Assembly (NCBI RefSeq): GCF_004000215.1 | Contig: NZ_RBVY01000016.1 | Coordinates: forward strand, 1 to 34,476 | Direction: 5' to 3' | Source: Nitratireductor alexandrii | GTDB taxonomy: Bacteria; Pseudomonadota; Alphaproteobacteria; Rhizobiales; Rhizobiaceae | DNA: 34,476 bases | Part shown: in pieces, positions 16,420 through 24,825 of the stretch | How the letters are laid out: every line of letters begins with the position of its first letter | Numbering within the stretch: the first letter of the stretch is position 1 | Made by a program: the position numbers and the translations under genes | The notes under the pieces: generated by a model | What the model saw: only the letters and a program-made list of their open reading frames with translations | What the model was told of the DNA's origin: nothing | Databases searched by the model: none

Positions 16420-18027
16420 ATGGCCACGCTTTCCTCCCAGATTTCCCCCGCCGCCGAGAATTTTCGCGACAATGCCAGCCGCATGAAGGCGCTGGTGGCC
16501 GAGATCGCCGAAACGGCGGCCGAGATCGAGCGCGGCGGCCCGCAGGCGGCGCGCGAGCGCCACACCGCGCGCGGCAAGCTTTTGCCGCGCGAGCGGTTGG
16601 CGCAGCTGCTCGACGCCGGCTCGCCATTTATGGAAATCGGCCAGTTCGCCGCGCATGCGATGTATTCGGGCGACATCGCGTCGGCCGGCATGATCGCCGG
16701 CATCGGCCGGGTGTCGGGTCGCGAGGTGATGGTGGTGGTCAACGACGCCACCGTGAAGGGCGGCACCTATTATCCGCTGACGGTGAAAAAGCACCTGCGG
16801 GCGCAGGAGATCGCGCGCGAAAACAACCTGCCCTGCATCTATCTGGTCGATTCGGGCGGGGCCAACCTGCCCAATCAGGACGAGGTCTTCCCGGACCGCG
16901 AGCATTTCGGCCGCATCTTCTACAACCAGGCCAACATGTCGGCCGCCGGCATCCCGCAGATCGCCTGCGTGATGGGCTCGTGCACGGCGGGCGGGGCCTA
17001 TGTGCCGGCGATGTCGGACGAATCGATCATGGTGCGCAACCAGGCGACGATCTTTCTCGGCGGCCCGCCGCTGGTCAAGGCGGCGACCGGCGAGGACGTC
17101 ACCGCCGAGGAACTGGGCGGAGCGGAGGTGCATACCCGCCAGTCGGGCGTGGCCGACCACTATGCCATCGACGACGAGCACGCGCTCGGCCTGGTGCGCC
17201 GCATCGTCGCCAATTTGAACCGGAAAAAACCCGCCCGGCTGGAGACCCGCGCCCCGGTCGCCCCGCTTTACGCAGCCGACGAGATTTACGGCGTGGTGCC
17301 GGCCGACACGCGGCAGCCCTACGACGTGCGCGAGGTGATCGCGCGCATCGTCGACGGTTCCGAACTGGACGAGTTCAAGCAGAATTACGGCACGACGCTG
17401 GTGACCGGCTTTGCCCGCATCCACGGCCTGCCGGTCGGCATCATCGCCAATAATGGCGTGTTGTTTTCGGAATCCGCCCTCAAGGGCGCGCATTTCATCG
17501 AATTGTGCTGCCAGCGCGACATTCCGCTGGTGTTTTTGCAAAACATCACCGGCTTCATGGTCGGCAAGAAATACGAGGCCGGCGGCATCGCCCGCGACGG
17601 CGCCAAGCTGGTGACGGCGGTGGCCACGGCGCGCGTGCCGAAAGTGACCGTCATCATCGGCGGCTCGTTCGGCGCCGGCAATTACGGCATGTGCGGGCGC
17701 GCCTACTCGCCACGCTTCTTGTGGATGTGGCCGAACGCGCGCATTTCGGTGATGGGCGGCGAGCAGGCCGCCACCGTCCTGTCGATGGTCAAGCGCGAGG
17801 GCATCGAGCGCAAGGGCGGTGAATGGTCGGACGAGGACGAGGCGGAATTCAGAAAGCCGATCCTGGAAAAATATGAGAAGGAAGGCCACCCGCTCTATTC
17901 GTCGGCAAGGCTCTGGGACGACGGCATCATCGACCCGGCCAGGACGCGCGAGGTGCTGGCGCTCAGCCTGTCGGCCGCGCTCAACGGCGAACGCGAGGAG
18001 ACGAAATTCGGCGTCTTCAGAATGTGA
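16420..18027 (+). CDS. mccB: 3-methylcrotonyl-CoA carboxylase, carboxyltransferase (beta) subunit
   Basis: 535 residues, standard for this subunit. The enzyme transfers CO2 from carboxybiotin to 3-methylcrotonyl-CoA, giving 3-methylglutaconyl-CoA in leucine degradation. Both crotonase-like halves are visible: N-terminal [16 protein letters not shown] and [20 protein letters not shown] (oxyanion glycines); C-terminal [25 protein letters not shown] and [18 protein letters not shown]. The stretch [25 protein letters not shown] is typical of methylcrotonyl- rather than propionyl- or acetyl-CoA carboxylases. The ATG at 16420 has AAGGA upstream. The partner alpha subunit gene is 6.8 kb downstream instead of adjacent. 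Confidence 0.95.
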   Translation: MATLSSQISPAAENFRDNASRMKALVAEIAETAAEIERGGPQAARERHTARGKLLPRERLAQLLDAGSPFMEIGQFAAHAMYSGDIASAGMIAGIGRVSGREVMVVVNDATVKGGTYYPLTVKKHLRAQEIARENNLPCIYLVDSGGANLPNQDEVFPDREHFGRIFYNQANMSAAGIPQIACVMGSCTAGGAYVPAMSDESIMVRNQATIFLGGPPLVKAATGEDVTAEELGGAEVHTRQSGVADHYAIDDEHALGLVRRIVANLNRKKPARLETRAPVAPLYAADEIYGVVPADTRQPYDVREVIARIVDGSELDEFKQNYGTTLVTGFARIHGLPVGIIANNGVLFSESALKGAHFIELCCQRDIPLVFLQNITGFMVGKKYEAGGIARDGAKLVTAVATARVPKVTVIIGGSFGAGNYGMCGRAYSPRFLWMWPNARISVMGGEQAATVLSMVKREGIERKGGEWSDEDEAEFRKPILEKYEKEGHPLYSSARLWDDGIIDPARTREVLALSLSAALNGEREETKFGVFRM

Positions 18028-18061
18028 GCGCGACCTTGCGCGCGCCTTCGGAGCCGTCCCG

Positions 18062-18733
18062 ATGATCCCCTGGGAAACACTCGACACCGCCGCCGTGCCC
18101 GGCGGCCGGGAGACGCTGCGGCTGAAACGGCGCGGCGGCGAGTTCTCCGTCATGCTGGGCAGCAACGAATTGATGAACAGCCGGCTGAGCGGTTCGGAGG
18201 AAGCGCTCGCCCGGCTGAGCATCGAGCGCCTGACATCGCCAGCCCCGCGGCTGCTTGTCGGCGGCCTCGGTCTCGGTTTCACGCTGCGCGCCGCCCTGCC
18301 CCTTCTGCCGCCCAAAGCCCACGTCACCGTGGCCGAGCTGGTGCCGGCGGTGATTGCCTGGGCGCGCGGCCCGCTCGCCGCGCTGCACGGCGACAGTCTG
18401 ACCGACCCGCGCGTGTCAATCGTGGAGGCCGATGTCGGCGCCGTCATCAGGGCGCAGCGGTCGCGATGGGACGCCATCCTGCTCGACGTCGACAACGGCC
18501 CCGAAGGGCTGAGCCGGGCCAGCAACGATGCGCTCTACAGCGCCAGCGGGCTGGCCGCGGCCCACAACGCGCTGGCGCCCGGCGGCGTCTTGTCGGTGTG
18601 GTCGGCCGGACCCGACCGCAGCTTCACCCGCCGCCTGCGCGACACCGGCCTGGCGGTGGAGGAAGTTTCCGTGCGCGCCGGCACCACCAGACGCGGCGCC
18701 CGCCACGTCATCTGGCTGGCCAGCAAGGCGTGA
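18062..18733 (+). CDS. Spermidine-synthase-like methyltransferase-fold protein
   Basis: 223 residues. A Rossmann methyltransferase fold resembling polyamine synthases: [17 protein letters not shown] (motif I, nucleotide loop), [17 protein letters not shown] with the acidic ligand residue, [12 protein letters not shown], and [15 protein letters not shown] (motif corresponding to the catalytic Asp region). The N-terminal beta-domain of true spermidine synthases is short here, and the polyamine-binding residues cannot be confirmed, so the function is uncertain. It begins 34 bases after mccB, probably in the same transcript. Confidence 0.7.
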   Translation: MIPWETLDTAAVPGGRETLRLKRRGGEFSVMLGSNELMNSRLSGSEEALARLSIERLTSPAPRLLVGGLGLGFTLRAALPLLPPKAHVTVAELVPAVIAWARGPLAALHGDSLTDPRVSIVEADVGAVIRAQRSRWDAILLDVDNGPEGLSRASNDALYSASGLAAAHNALAPGGVLSVWSAGPDRSFTRRLRDTGLAVEEVSVRAGTTRRGARHVIWLASKA

Positions 18734-18837
18734 CCGTTGCGCCACCCCATTTGCCTCACGCCGCGCAGGCCTTGCATTTGGCGGCCGCCCACCGCAGGCT
18801 CCGCCGCACCGCGCACCACGATCACCGGGGAGCCCTG

Positions 18838-19191
18838 ATGGCCAGGCACCGCATCTACACGACGAGTTTCGCCAGCGTCTATCCGCATTATGTCGCCAAG
18901 GCCGAGAAGAAGGGGCGCACGAAGCAGGAGGTCGACGAGATTATCGCCTGGCTGACCGGCTACGGCCCCGCCGAGCTCGACGCCGTGCTCGCGGCAAAGA
19001 CCGATTTCGAGACCTTCTTCGCCGAGGCGCCGAAGCCCAACCCGGCCCGTGACAAGGTCACCGGCGTGATCTGCGGCGTGCGCGTGGAGGAGGTCGAGGA
19101 GCCGACGATGCGCGAAATCCGTATCCTCGACAAGCTGGTCGACGAGTTGGCGAAGGGCAAGGCGATGGAGAAGATTTTGCGGACGACCTGA
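18838..19191 (+). CDS. DUF2200 family protein
   Basis: 117 residues covering the whole DUF2200 domain: [39 protein letters not shown], then a [35 protein letters not shown] tail. It is a small soluble protein with no known function, common in bacteria. The ATG at 18838 has GGGGAG upstream. It is 104 bases after the spermidine-synthase-like gene. Confidence 0.85.
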   Translation: MARHRIYTTSFASVYPHYVAKAEKKGRTKQEVDEIIAWLTGYGPAELDAVLAAKTDFETFFAEAPKPNPARDKVTGVICGVRVEEVEEPTMREIRILDKLVDELAKGKAMEKILRTT

Positions 19192-19225
19192 CGCGCCCGC
19201 GCCGCATTCGCCGCCCCCGGGCGCG
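19192..19225. terminator. Inverted repeat between convergent genes
   Basis: CGCGCCCG (19192-19199) and CGGGCGCG (19218-19225) form an 8-bp stem directly after the DUF2200 stop and before the end of the converging P-loop gene. No U-tract, so termination is only possible. Confidence 0.35.
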
Positions 19226-19235
19226 CCGCTCGCCC

Positions 19236-19721
19236 CTACCCCTGATCGTGCAGGACGATCGAAAACCCTTCGTCAGCCGAAGGCTCGACGAAGTGGCTGG
19301 TGAAGAGGTCGAACTCGGCCTCGCTCACCCGGTATTCGTGTTCGCCCGTCGCATTGCGGCCGGCGAGCCTCGCCTTGCACACGGCGTCGCTCGCCCTGAG
19401 ATAATGCAGTTCGTGCGCCGCACCCGCCTTTTCGAAGATGGCGCGCATCCAGGCGCGCGAGGCAGGCGTGTTGGCCTGGAAGTCGAGCACGACGGACACC
19501 GAGCGCAGCAGGTCGGCGACCAGCGGCGCGACGGCCTCGCGCAGCCGCCGCGTGCAGCGCGCATAGTCGTCGATCGTCGCGATCTCGCCCGGATAGAGCC
19601 GCGCCAGCCAGAAATCCTCGCTAATCAACACGGTGTCCGGCGCCCGCGCCTGCCTCGCCGCCAGCGTCGACTTGCCGGAGGCGATCTTGCCGCAGATCAT
19701 CAGGAGCTTTGGACGAGACAA
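19236..19721 (-). CDS. P-loop kinase-like ATP-binding protein
   Basis: About 161 residues. The Walker A GKIASGKST lies at the N-terminus, followed by a VLISEDFWLARLYPGE segment with the acidic residue used by small P-loop kinases, and VVLDFQANT. The domain is of the AAA_33/zeta-toxin-like kinase type that phosphorylates small molecules or modifies nucleotides. The best start is a TTG at 19721 with GGAA upstream (giving SRPKLLMICGK); an ATG at 19700 is the alternative. The substrate is unknown. It converges on the DUF2200 gene. Confidence 0.72.
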   Translation of the reverse strand: MSRPKLLMICGKIASGKSTLAARQARAPDTVLISEDFWLARLYPGEIATIDDYARCTRRLREAVAPLVADLLRSVSVVLDFQANTPASRAWMRAIFEKAGAAHELHYLRASDAVCKARLAGRNATGEHEYRVSEAEFDLFTSHFVEPSADEGFSIVLHDQG

Positions 19722-20108
19722 TTGCTTTTCCGTTCTGGTAAGCCCGACTTGACAGGGCCGGCGCGGATCACAGGAATTTTTGGATCGGTCGTCAAGCTTG
19801 GCGATGGGGTTCCGTTCGGACTGGAACCGACACGAGGTCCGGTTCCGCGCCGGTTGTTCCAGGGACCAACCCGTTGATATCGCGCCCAGCGCCCGACCCG
19901 CGATGCCGCGCCGACGTCGCCCCGGCGGATGACGCACCTAGCGTCCAGTCCGCGACGCCGCGCCAGCGTGCGACCCGGTCGTGATCGTCATCCTCGGGCC
20001 TGACCCGAGGATCCATGCCTGAACGGTCCCGACCGACGCCTACGACACCAAACTTGTCCACGCCTTCCTGCTCGCCGGTATCCTTCCCGAAGTGACCGAG
20101 GACATGGA
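19722..20108. other. 387-bp intergenic region with degenerate repeats
   Basis: Upstream of the nuclease toxin. It contains two similar 18-mers (19899-19916 and 19951-19968, both of the form CGCGA-GCCGCGCC), a REP-like hairpin at 19990-20012 and, from about 20020, a stretch that reads as a possible gene remnant. No complete gene is seen. Confidence 0.5.
19990..20012. repeat. REP-like palindrome
   Basis: ATCCTCGGG and CCCGAGGAT flank a CCTGA loop (9-bp perfect stem). From memory, GTCATCCTCGGGC-TGACCCGAGGATCCA-type units are common scattered intergenic repeats in rhizobial genomes; copy number here cannot be judged from one window. Confidence 0.6.
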
Positions 20109-20133
20109 ATGCGCGGACCCGACCTCACAGTGA
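20020..20133 (+). pseudogene. Possible 3' remnant of a lost coding sequence
   Basis: From just after a TGA at 20020-20022, an open frame reads like genuine protein (AYDTKLVHAFLLAGILPEV, EDMECADPT) and ends with TGA at 20131-20133, overlapping the first 25 bases of the toxin gene in another frame. There is no start codon or ribosome-binding site. It may be the tail of a gene truncated when the REP-like element or the toxin module arrived; it could also be chance. Confidence 0.3.
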
Positions 20134-20819
20134 AATACAACCGGCTCGTTTGGCATCTCGCCGCGGAACGCGTGCGCCGTGCCAGCAGCGGGATGCGATC
20201 GGTCATCAAAGCGAACCCAAACTGGCACCTCCAGCCGCGAGCGCCGGCAGGAACGCCCGAGGGTGGGCAGTGGATCGCCTATCTTACCGCCGGCGCCGCA
20301 TCGATCCTGCCCGTCCTGATGCGCCTGGGCCCGAAGGCCGTGCGCCTCTTCCGCGAGATCGCTCGCCGCGTCGGGCCGACGCTCCGCCGGCTGCCGAAAC
20401 AATGGGGCGAGAAGTCGAAGTTTCCCGACGAGGAGGAATTCGATACGGAAACACGCAGGATCGGCCCCATGTCGCGGCAACGGCCGGGCCAGCCGGTGCT
20501 GCGGTTCCGGAACGAGCGCGAACTGCGCAATTACCTCGGACCCGCAGGTCCCGGCCGTGAATGGCATCACATCGTCGAGAAAAGACTGGAGGTGCTTTTT
20601 TCGCCTGAACTCATTCACAGCACGGACAACATCATCAACCTGCCGGTTGACCTGCACCGCCACATCAATGGCAAGATGAGCCGCAAGTCGTCGGCCACGA
20701 ACGATATCGTTCGCCGCTTCTACGTAAGTCGGTTCTCGTTTCGCGACCAATACAATCACGGCATCGACTTGATCAGAGAGGCAGCGGAAGAACTTGGCTA
20801 TGACCCGGACAATCTCTGA
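20109..20819 (+). CDS. WHH/HNH-type nuclease toxin (candidate)
   Basis: 236 residues, no signal peptide. The N-terminal part is basic, followed by PAGTPEGGQW (46-55), a linker motif I recall from phage-related and toxin proteins of this bacterial group. A hydrophobic segment spans 56-73 and an Arg/Lys-rich middle follows. The C-terminal ~90 residues look like a polymorphic-toxin nuclease of the HNH/ENDO VII (His-Me finger) type: EWHHIVEK (W152, H153, H154), N174 and N177 in NIINLP, and HRHINGK (H183, H185). The ATG at 20109 has GAGGA (20098-20102). Its last 20 bases overlap the following DUF2019-like gene, so the two are translationally coupled, as expected for toxin and immunity. The nuclease function is inferred. 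Confidence 0.6.
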   Translation: MRGPDLTVKYNRLVWHLAAERVRRASSGMRSVIKANPNWHLQPRAPAGTPEGGQWIAYLTAGAASILPVLMRLGPKAVRLFREIARRVGPTLRRLPKQWGEKSKFPDEEEFDTETRRIGPMSRQRPGQPVLRFRNERELRNYLGPAGPGREWHHIVEKRLEVLFSPELIHSTDNIINLPVDLHRHINGKMSRKSSATNDIVRRFYVSRFSFRDQYNHGIDLIREAAEELGYDPDNL

Positions 20820-21261
20820 CAAGCCGACTGGCGCGCTCGTGGCCGCCCTGGTCGAATACGAGGAGCAGCGGCGGCTCGCGATCCGCCGCGAGGACACGCC
20901 GGCCGCAAACCGGCTCTACGACAAGACGGTCCCCATCCTGAAAGAACTGGTGCTGAGAGAGCCCGAGGGCCGCGACGCGCTGGAGGCCCTGCTTCAGCAT
21001 TCCTCGGCCTTCGTTCGCCTGTCGGCGGCGGCAAAGGTGCTCGGCTGGGCTCCGAACAAGGCAATCCCGGTTCTGGGGCGGCTTTACACCGAGGACCTCA
21101 AACCCGCCTACTCCCTCGCCGAGAGCGGTGACGTCCGCCTGACCGCGAAAGAATTGCTCTACCGCCATTTCGGCATTCGCAGCTTCAATCCGAACCATCT
21201 CATCGAGCCGCTCAAGGCCTATGGCATCGACTGGCCCTACCGGCCGCATTTCGATCGCTAG
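20800..21261 (+). CDS. DUF2019-like immunity protein, copy 1
   Basis: 153 residues, an all-helical HEAT-like protein. The pattern YEEQRRLAIRRED..AANRLYDK, EGRDALEALLQHSSAFVRLSAAAKVLGWAP.KAIPVL fits DUF2019, a family often found as a toxin-immunity partner. The ATG at 20800 overlaps the toxin gene by 20 bases and uses the toxin 3' end (GGAAG) as ribosome-binding site, so its translation depends on the toxin's. It should bind and block the nuclease encoded upstream. Differs from copy 2 at residues 86, 105, 106, 111 and 118 (here N, S, L, D, E). Confidence 0.68.
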   Translation: MTRTISDKPTGALVAALVEYEEQRRLAIRREDTPAANRLYDKTVPILKELVLREPEGRDALEALLQHSSAFVRLSAAAKVLGWAPNKAIPVLGRLYTEDLKPAYSLAESGDVRLTAKELLYRHFGIRSFNPNHLIEPLKAYGIDWPYRPHFDR

Positions 21262-21292
21262 GCTGCCGCCAAGCGGGAGGGCAGACTTGGCT

Positions 21293-21754
21293 ATGACCCG
21301 GACAATCTCTGACAAGCCGACTGGCGCGCTCGTGGCCGCCCTGGTCGAATACGAGGAGCAGCGGCGGCTCGCGATCCGCCGCGAGGACACGCCGGCCGCA
21401 AACCGGCTCTACGACAAGACGGTCCCCATCCTGAAAGAACTGGTGCTGAGAGAGCCCGAGGGCCGCGACGCGCTGGAGGCCCTGCTTCAGCATTCCTCGG
21501 CCTTCGTTCGCCTGTCGGCGGCGGCAAAGGTGCTCGGCTGGGCTCCGGACAAGGCAATCCCGGTTCTGGGGCGGCTTTACACCGAGGACCTCAAACCCGC
21601 CTACACCCCCGCCGAGAGCGGCAGCGTCCGCCTGACCGCGAAAGGTCTGCTCTACCGCCATTTCGGCATTCGCAGCTTCAATCCGAACCATCTCATCGAG
21701 CCGCTCAAGGCCTACGGCATCGACTGGCCCTACCGGCCGCATTTCGATCGCTAG
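21293..21754 (+). CDS. DUF2019-like immunity protein, copy 2
   Basis: 153 residues, 148 identical to copy 1; here residues 86, 105, 106, 111 and 118 are D, T, P, S and G. The first 85 residues are identical down to the DNA. It has its own ribosome-binding site (GGGAGGG, 21274-21280), formed by the junction sequence, so unlike copy 1 it is not coupled to toxin translation. It could be a dosage increase or a diverging immunity variant against a different toxin allele. Confidence 0.68.
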   Translation: MTRTISDKPTGALVAALVEYEEQRRLAIRREDTPAANRLYDKTVPILKELVLREPEGRDALEALLQHSSAFVRLSAAAKVLGWAPDKAIPVLGRLYTEDLKPAYTPAESGSVRLTAKGLLYRHFGIRSFNPNHLIEPLKAYGIDWPYRPHFDR

Positions 21755-21808
21755 GCTGCCGCCTAGCGGGAGATAGTCGGCACGCGAATATCGCGCTACG
21801 AAGGCTTC

Positions 21809-22699
21809 ATGTCCTTCGGCGTCTTCATTCACCGCTCCGATTCTATCTACGACGACAGCCCATCGGAGCGCTACCAGTTCCCGCCGATGTATCTCAGCCG
21901 TGTGGAAGCCTGCGTCGGCGGCTGGATCGTCTATCTGGAACCGACCAAGGTCCCTGCCACGCGCGGCTATTTTGCGGTGGCAAAAGTTCAAGAGGTGATC
22001 GCTGATCCAGCAGTGCCCGGCATGTATCTCGCGATCATCGAGCCAGGCAGCTATCTCGATTTTGCCGATCCGGTGCCGTTCAGCAGTCCTGACGGCGTCA
22101 TCGAGCGTGGCCTTCTGAACGAGGCCGGCAGGATCTCCGGCCGTGCCCAGGCTGCCGTGCGCCCGCTCGCGCCGGCCGATTTCCACCGCATCCTTGCCGC
22201 CGGACTAGGTGACGAGGACGCGTTTTTGCCGCGGGTCGGCGAGGCGGCCCGTTACGAGATCGACGAGGAGCAGGTGCCGTTCGAGCACGAGCGCGAGCGC
22301 GTGATACAATTGACGTCGCGGATCGTGCGCGACCGCGTCTTCCGCCGCGTCGTGCTTCGTGCCTATGGCGAGCGCTGCGCCGTCACCGGCCTGAAGCTGA
22401 TCAACGGGCGCGGGCGCGCCGAGGTCGAGGCCGCCCATATCCGCCCGGTGGAGGCAAATGGGCCGGACAGTCTGCGCAATGGCATCGCGCTTTCCGGCAC
22501 CGTCCACTGGATGTTCGATCGCGGGCTCATCTCGCTTGCCGACGATTTCGGCATCCTGGTGTCGCGGCAGGTCAACGACCAGGACAGTGTGCGGGCGATG
22601 ATCAACCGCAGCGGGCGTGCCCTCGTTCCCGATCGCGGCCTGCAACGCCCGCATCCGCGATTTCTCGCCTGGCACCGCGCCCACTGCTTCAAGGCCTAA
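21809..22699 (+). CDS. HNH endonuclease with PUA-like N-terminal region
   Basis: 296 residues. The C-terminal HNH nuclease is clear: YGERCAVTG (C190), EVEAAHIRPVE (H210), GPDSLRNGIALSGTVHWMFDRGLIS (N224, H233). The N-terminal ~105 residues (GGWIVYLEPTKVPATRGYFA, VAKVQEVIADP, MYLAIIEPGSYLDF) have a beta-rich pattern reminiscent of PUA/EVE/SRA-like domains that read modified bases, which would make it a modification-dependent restriction enzyme. That part is inference. The ATG at 21809 has GAAGG upstream. It follows the duplicated immunity gene in the same direction and may belong to the same acquired module. Confidence 0.75.
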   Translation: MSFGVFIHRSDSIYDDSPSERYQFPPMYLSRVEACVGGWIVYLEPTKVPATRGYFAVAKVQEVIADPAVPGMYLAIIEPGSYLDFADPVPFSSPDGVIERGLLNEAGRISGRAQAAVRPLAPADFHRILAAGLGDEDAFLPRVGEAARYEIDEEQVPFEHERERVIQLTSRIVRDRVFRRVVLRAYGERCAVTGLKLINGRGRAEVEAAHIRPVEANGPDSLRNGIALSGTVHWMFDRGLISLADDFGILVSRQVNDQDSVRAMINRSGRALVPDRGLQRPHPRFLAWHRAHCFKA

Positions 22700-22795
22700 G
22701 CGACGCGGCAGGGAACGCGCCGATGATCCGCGCCGCCGACCGCCGCTCGCCAGCCCTCGCGATTACGGCCTTTCGACGGCCGGCCTTCGCCGCCG

Positions 22796-23917
22796 CTAAG
22801 GCGCGGCGGCCAGGAGCACGAAGGAGGCGAAGATCACCAGGTGCACCACGCCCTGCAGGATGGTGGTGCGGCCGGTCGCCAGCGTCAGCGTGCCGGAAAA
22901 CAGGGTCAGCGCCAGAAGCACGACATGTTCGCCCTCCAGCCCAAGCGTGAGCGGCTTGCCGAGCAGGAAAGAGGCGATCGCGATCGCCGGGATCGACAGG
23001 CCGACGCTGGCGATCGCCGAGCCGGTCGACACGTTGAGGCTGGTCTGCAGACGGTCGAGAGCGGCCGCGCGCACGGCGGTCATGCCTTCGGGCAGCAAGA
23101 CGATGGCGGCGATCACAACCCCGACAAAGGCCTCGGCGAAGCCGATCGCCGTAACGCCCTTTTCGACCGCCGGCGCCAGCGCCTCGGCCAGCATGATGAC
23201 GGCGGCCAGCGACAAGGCCAGAAACGCCGCGCCGAGCGCGGTCTGGCCGTTCGAGGGCACGGCGTGGCCGGAGGCCTCGCCCGGGGTGGAGATGTCGAGG
23301 AAGTCGCCGCGATGACGCACAGTCTGAACGAACAGGAAGGTGCCATAAAGTGCCAGCGACACCACGGTGACGAAGGCGAGCTGAACGGTTGAATAATAGG
23401 GGCCGTCGACGGCCAGGGTGAAATTCGGCAGGATCAGGGTCAGCGTCGCCAACACGCCGACCACGGAAAAGGCGGCGACCGCGCCATGGCTCTGGAAGGA
23501 CTGTTCGCGGTGGCGCAGGCCACCAGTCAGCAGGCACAGGCCGACCACACCGTTCAGCACCAGCATGACGGTGGCGAACACCGTGTCGCGCGCGACGGTG
23601 ACGTCGCCCTCCGACGGCGCCAGCATCATCGACACGATCAGCGCCACCTCGATGACGGTGACCGCGCCGGCCAGCACGATCGACCCGAACGGCTCGCCGA
23701 TGCGCGCGGAGATGATTTCGGCGAAATGCACGGCCGAAAACACCGTCGCCACCAGCACGACACCGGCGAGCGCCAGAAACGGCACCGATGTTTCATCGAC
23801 AATGTGGAGCTGTTCCAGCGCGATCAGCACGACCGCGGCAAGCGGGGCCAGCATCGGCCGCCAGGCAGCGCCCCGTGGCGCTGAATGCGGGGCCTCCGCA
23901 CCGGTTGCGCTGCTCAT
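22796..23917 (-). CDS. chaA: ChaA-like calcium/proton antiporter
   Basis: 373 residues with about 11 membrane helices. The two CaCA-superfamily alpha repeats are present: GEPFGSIVLAGAVTVIEVALIVSMML (N-terminal half) and EAFVGVVIAAIVLLPEGMTAVRAA (C-terminal half), each with the acidic residue that binds the cation. Inner-membrane exporter of Ca2+ (and Na+ or K+ in Escherichia coli ChaA) in exchange for H+. The ATG at 23917 has GGAGGG upstream. It is encoded opposite to the surrounding plus-strand genes. Confidence 0.9.
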   Translation of the reverse strand: MSSATGAEAPHSAPRGAAWRPMLAPLAAVVLIALEQLHIVDETSVPFLALAGVVLVATVFSAVHFAEIISARIGEPFGSIVLAGAVTVIEVALIVSMMLAPSEGDVTVARDTVFATVMLVLNGVVGLCLLTGGLRHREQSFQSHGAVAAFSVVGVLATLTLILPNFTLAVDGPYYSTVQLAFVTVVSLALYGTFLFVQTVRHRGDFLDISTPGEASGHAVPSNGQTALGAAFLALSLAAVIMLAEALAPAVEKGVTAIGFAEAFVGVVIAAIVLLPEGMTAVRAAALDRLQTSLNVSTGSAIASVGLSIPAIAIASFLLGKPLTLGLEGEHVVLLALTLFSGTLTLATGRTTILQGVVHLVIFASFVLLAAAP

Positions 23918-24069
23918 CGTGTCACCCTCCGCCCTTCGGTGGTTGCCTGGCGCGCCTGCCGCAACATCGCCTTGGTCGCGACCGGCATCCATCCCGCAGG
24001 ATCACGCCTTACGGGCCGAAGCTATCCAGAGGGTTAAGACGACCGTGCGCGACGGGCGGTGTACCGGCC

Positions 24070-24666
24070 TCATCCGCCATTGACCAGCGCCAGCACGAGC
24101 TGCTGGACATTGCCGCCCTGGCTCATTTCGACCCGGTCGAACTCGCGGCTCTTGCGGCGCTGCTCCTGCGACAGCGCGGCCAGTTTTTCGGTCAGTTCGG
24201 CGCGGATCTTCCGGCATTTGGGATCGTTTTCCGTCCGCAGCCCGACCGAGACCGCCTCGATCTGCTCGACCAATTCCACGATCAGCGCGCCATGCACGCG
24301 CTCGTGTTTTTCGATTCCGTCGATGAAGCGCTTCCAGCGCGGACGCGTCTCGGGCGGCAGCGTGCCCTTCGGCTTCGGCAGCCGGTAGGTGATGACGAGA
24401 TGCGGCCGCGCGGCGGCGAGCGTGCAGCCGCCCCGCTCCGGCACGTAGTTGCGCGACCATTTCAGATCGAAATCGGTGTAGGCGATGGCGCGGCCGACGC
24501 CGATCTTCGGGCCGTTCTCGCCGATCGAGCGATAAAGCTCGATGCCGGTTCGCCCCGAGATCGCGTAGGTCACGATCTTCTCGACCGGTTTCCAGTCGCC
24601 CGCGGCCGCCGGCGACGAGGCCGCCAGACCGGCAAGGAGACAGAGCGCGCGCAGGCCGGTCCGCAA
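24070..24666 (-). CDS. DUF922 secreted putative zinc protease
   Basis: 198 residues. A signal peptide (LRTGLRALCLLAGLAASSPAAA) is followed by the DUF922 domain, with IEKHERVHGALIVE containing a metallopeptidase-like HExxH (H-E-R-V-H). No third ligand is assured. The start is a TTG at 24666 with AGAGGA six bases before it; the longer ATG frame from 24783 has no signal peptide at its start and is less likely. Predicted periplasmic. It is divergent from mccA, sharing a 159-bp intergenic region. Confidence 0.78.
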   Translation of the reverse strand: MRTGLRALCLLAGLAASSPAAAGDWKPVEKIVTYAISGRTGIELYRSIGENGPKIGVGRAIAYTDFDLKWSRNYVPERGGCTLAAARPHLVITYRLPKPKGTLPPETRPRWKRFIDGIEKHERVHGALIVELVEQIEAVSVGLRTENDPKCRKIRAELTEKLAALSQEQRRKSREFDRVEMSQGGNVQQLVLALVNGG

Positions 24667-24825
24667 TCGATGATCCTCTTTGCCGTTCGGTTCGACGGGG
24701 TGCAGTGACAGGCACTGTTCACAAACGGCCCGATTTGGCAAGCTTCCCGCGCCGGCGCCGGCTGGACTTGGCCGCCCGGACATGGCTTAACCGGCGGGTC
24801 GTTCGGCGCCTTTCGTGGAGGATGA

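Larger units (their letters stand above)
20792..21772 (+). repeat. 493-bp tandem direct duplication of the immunity gene
   Basis: Unit 1 (20792-21284) and unit 2 (from 21285 to about 21772) start with the same ACTTGGCTATGACCC, which in unit 1 is the 3' end of the toxin gene, and both run past the stop into TAGGCTGCCGCC-AGCGGGAG. The offset is exactly 493 bases. The first 255 coding bases are identical; about ten differences lie in the 3' half. Confidence 0.95.

Noticed and set aside
16135-18525. 796-codon minus-strand open frame opposite mccB
   Set aside because: mccB on the plus strand has all family motifs; the antisense translation has no recognisable domain and is rich in Arg, Gly, His and Asp.
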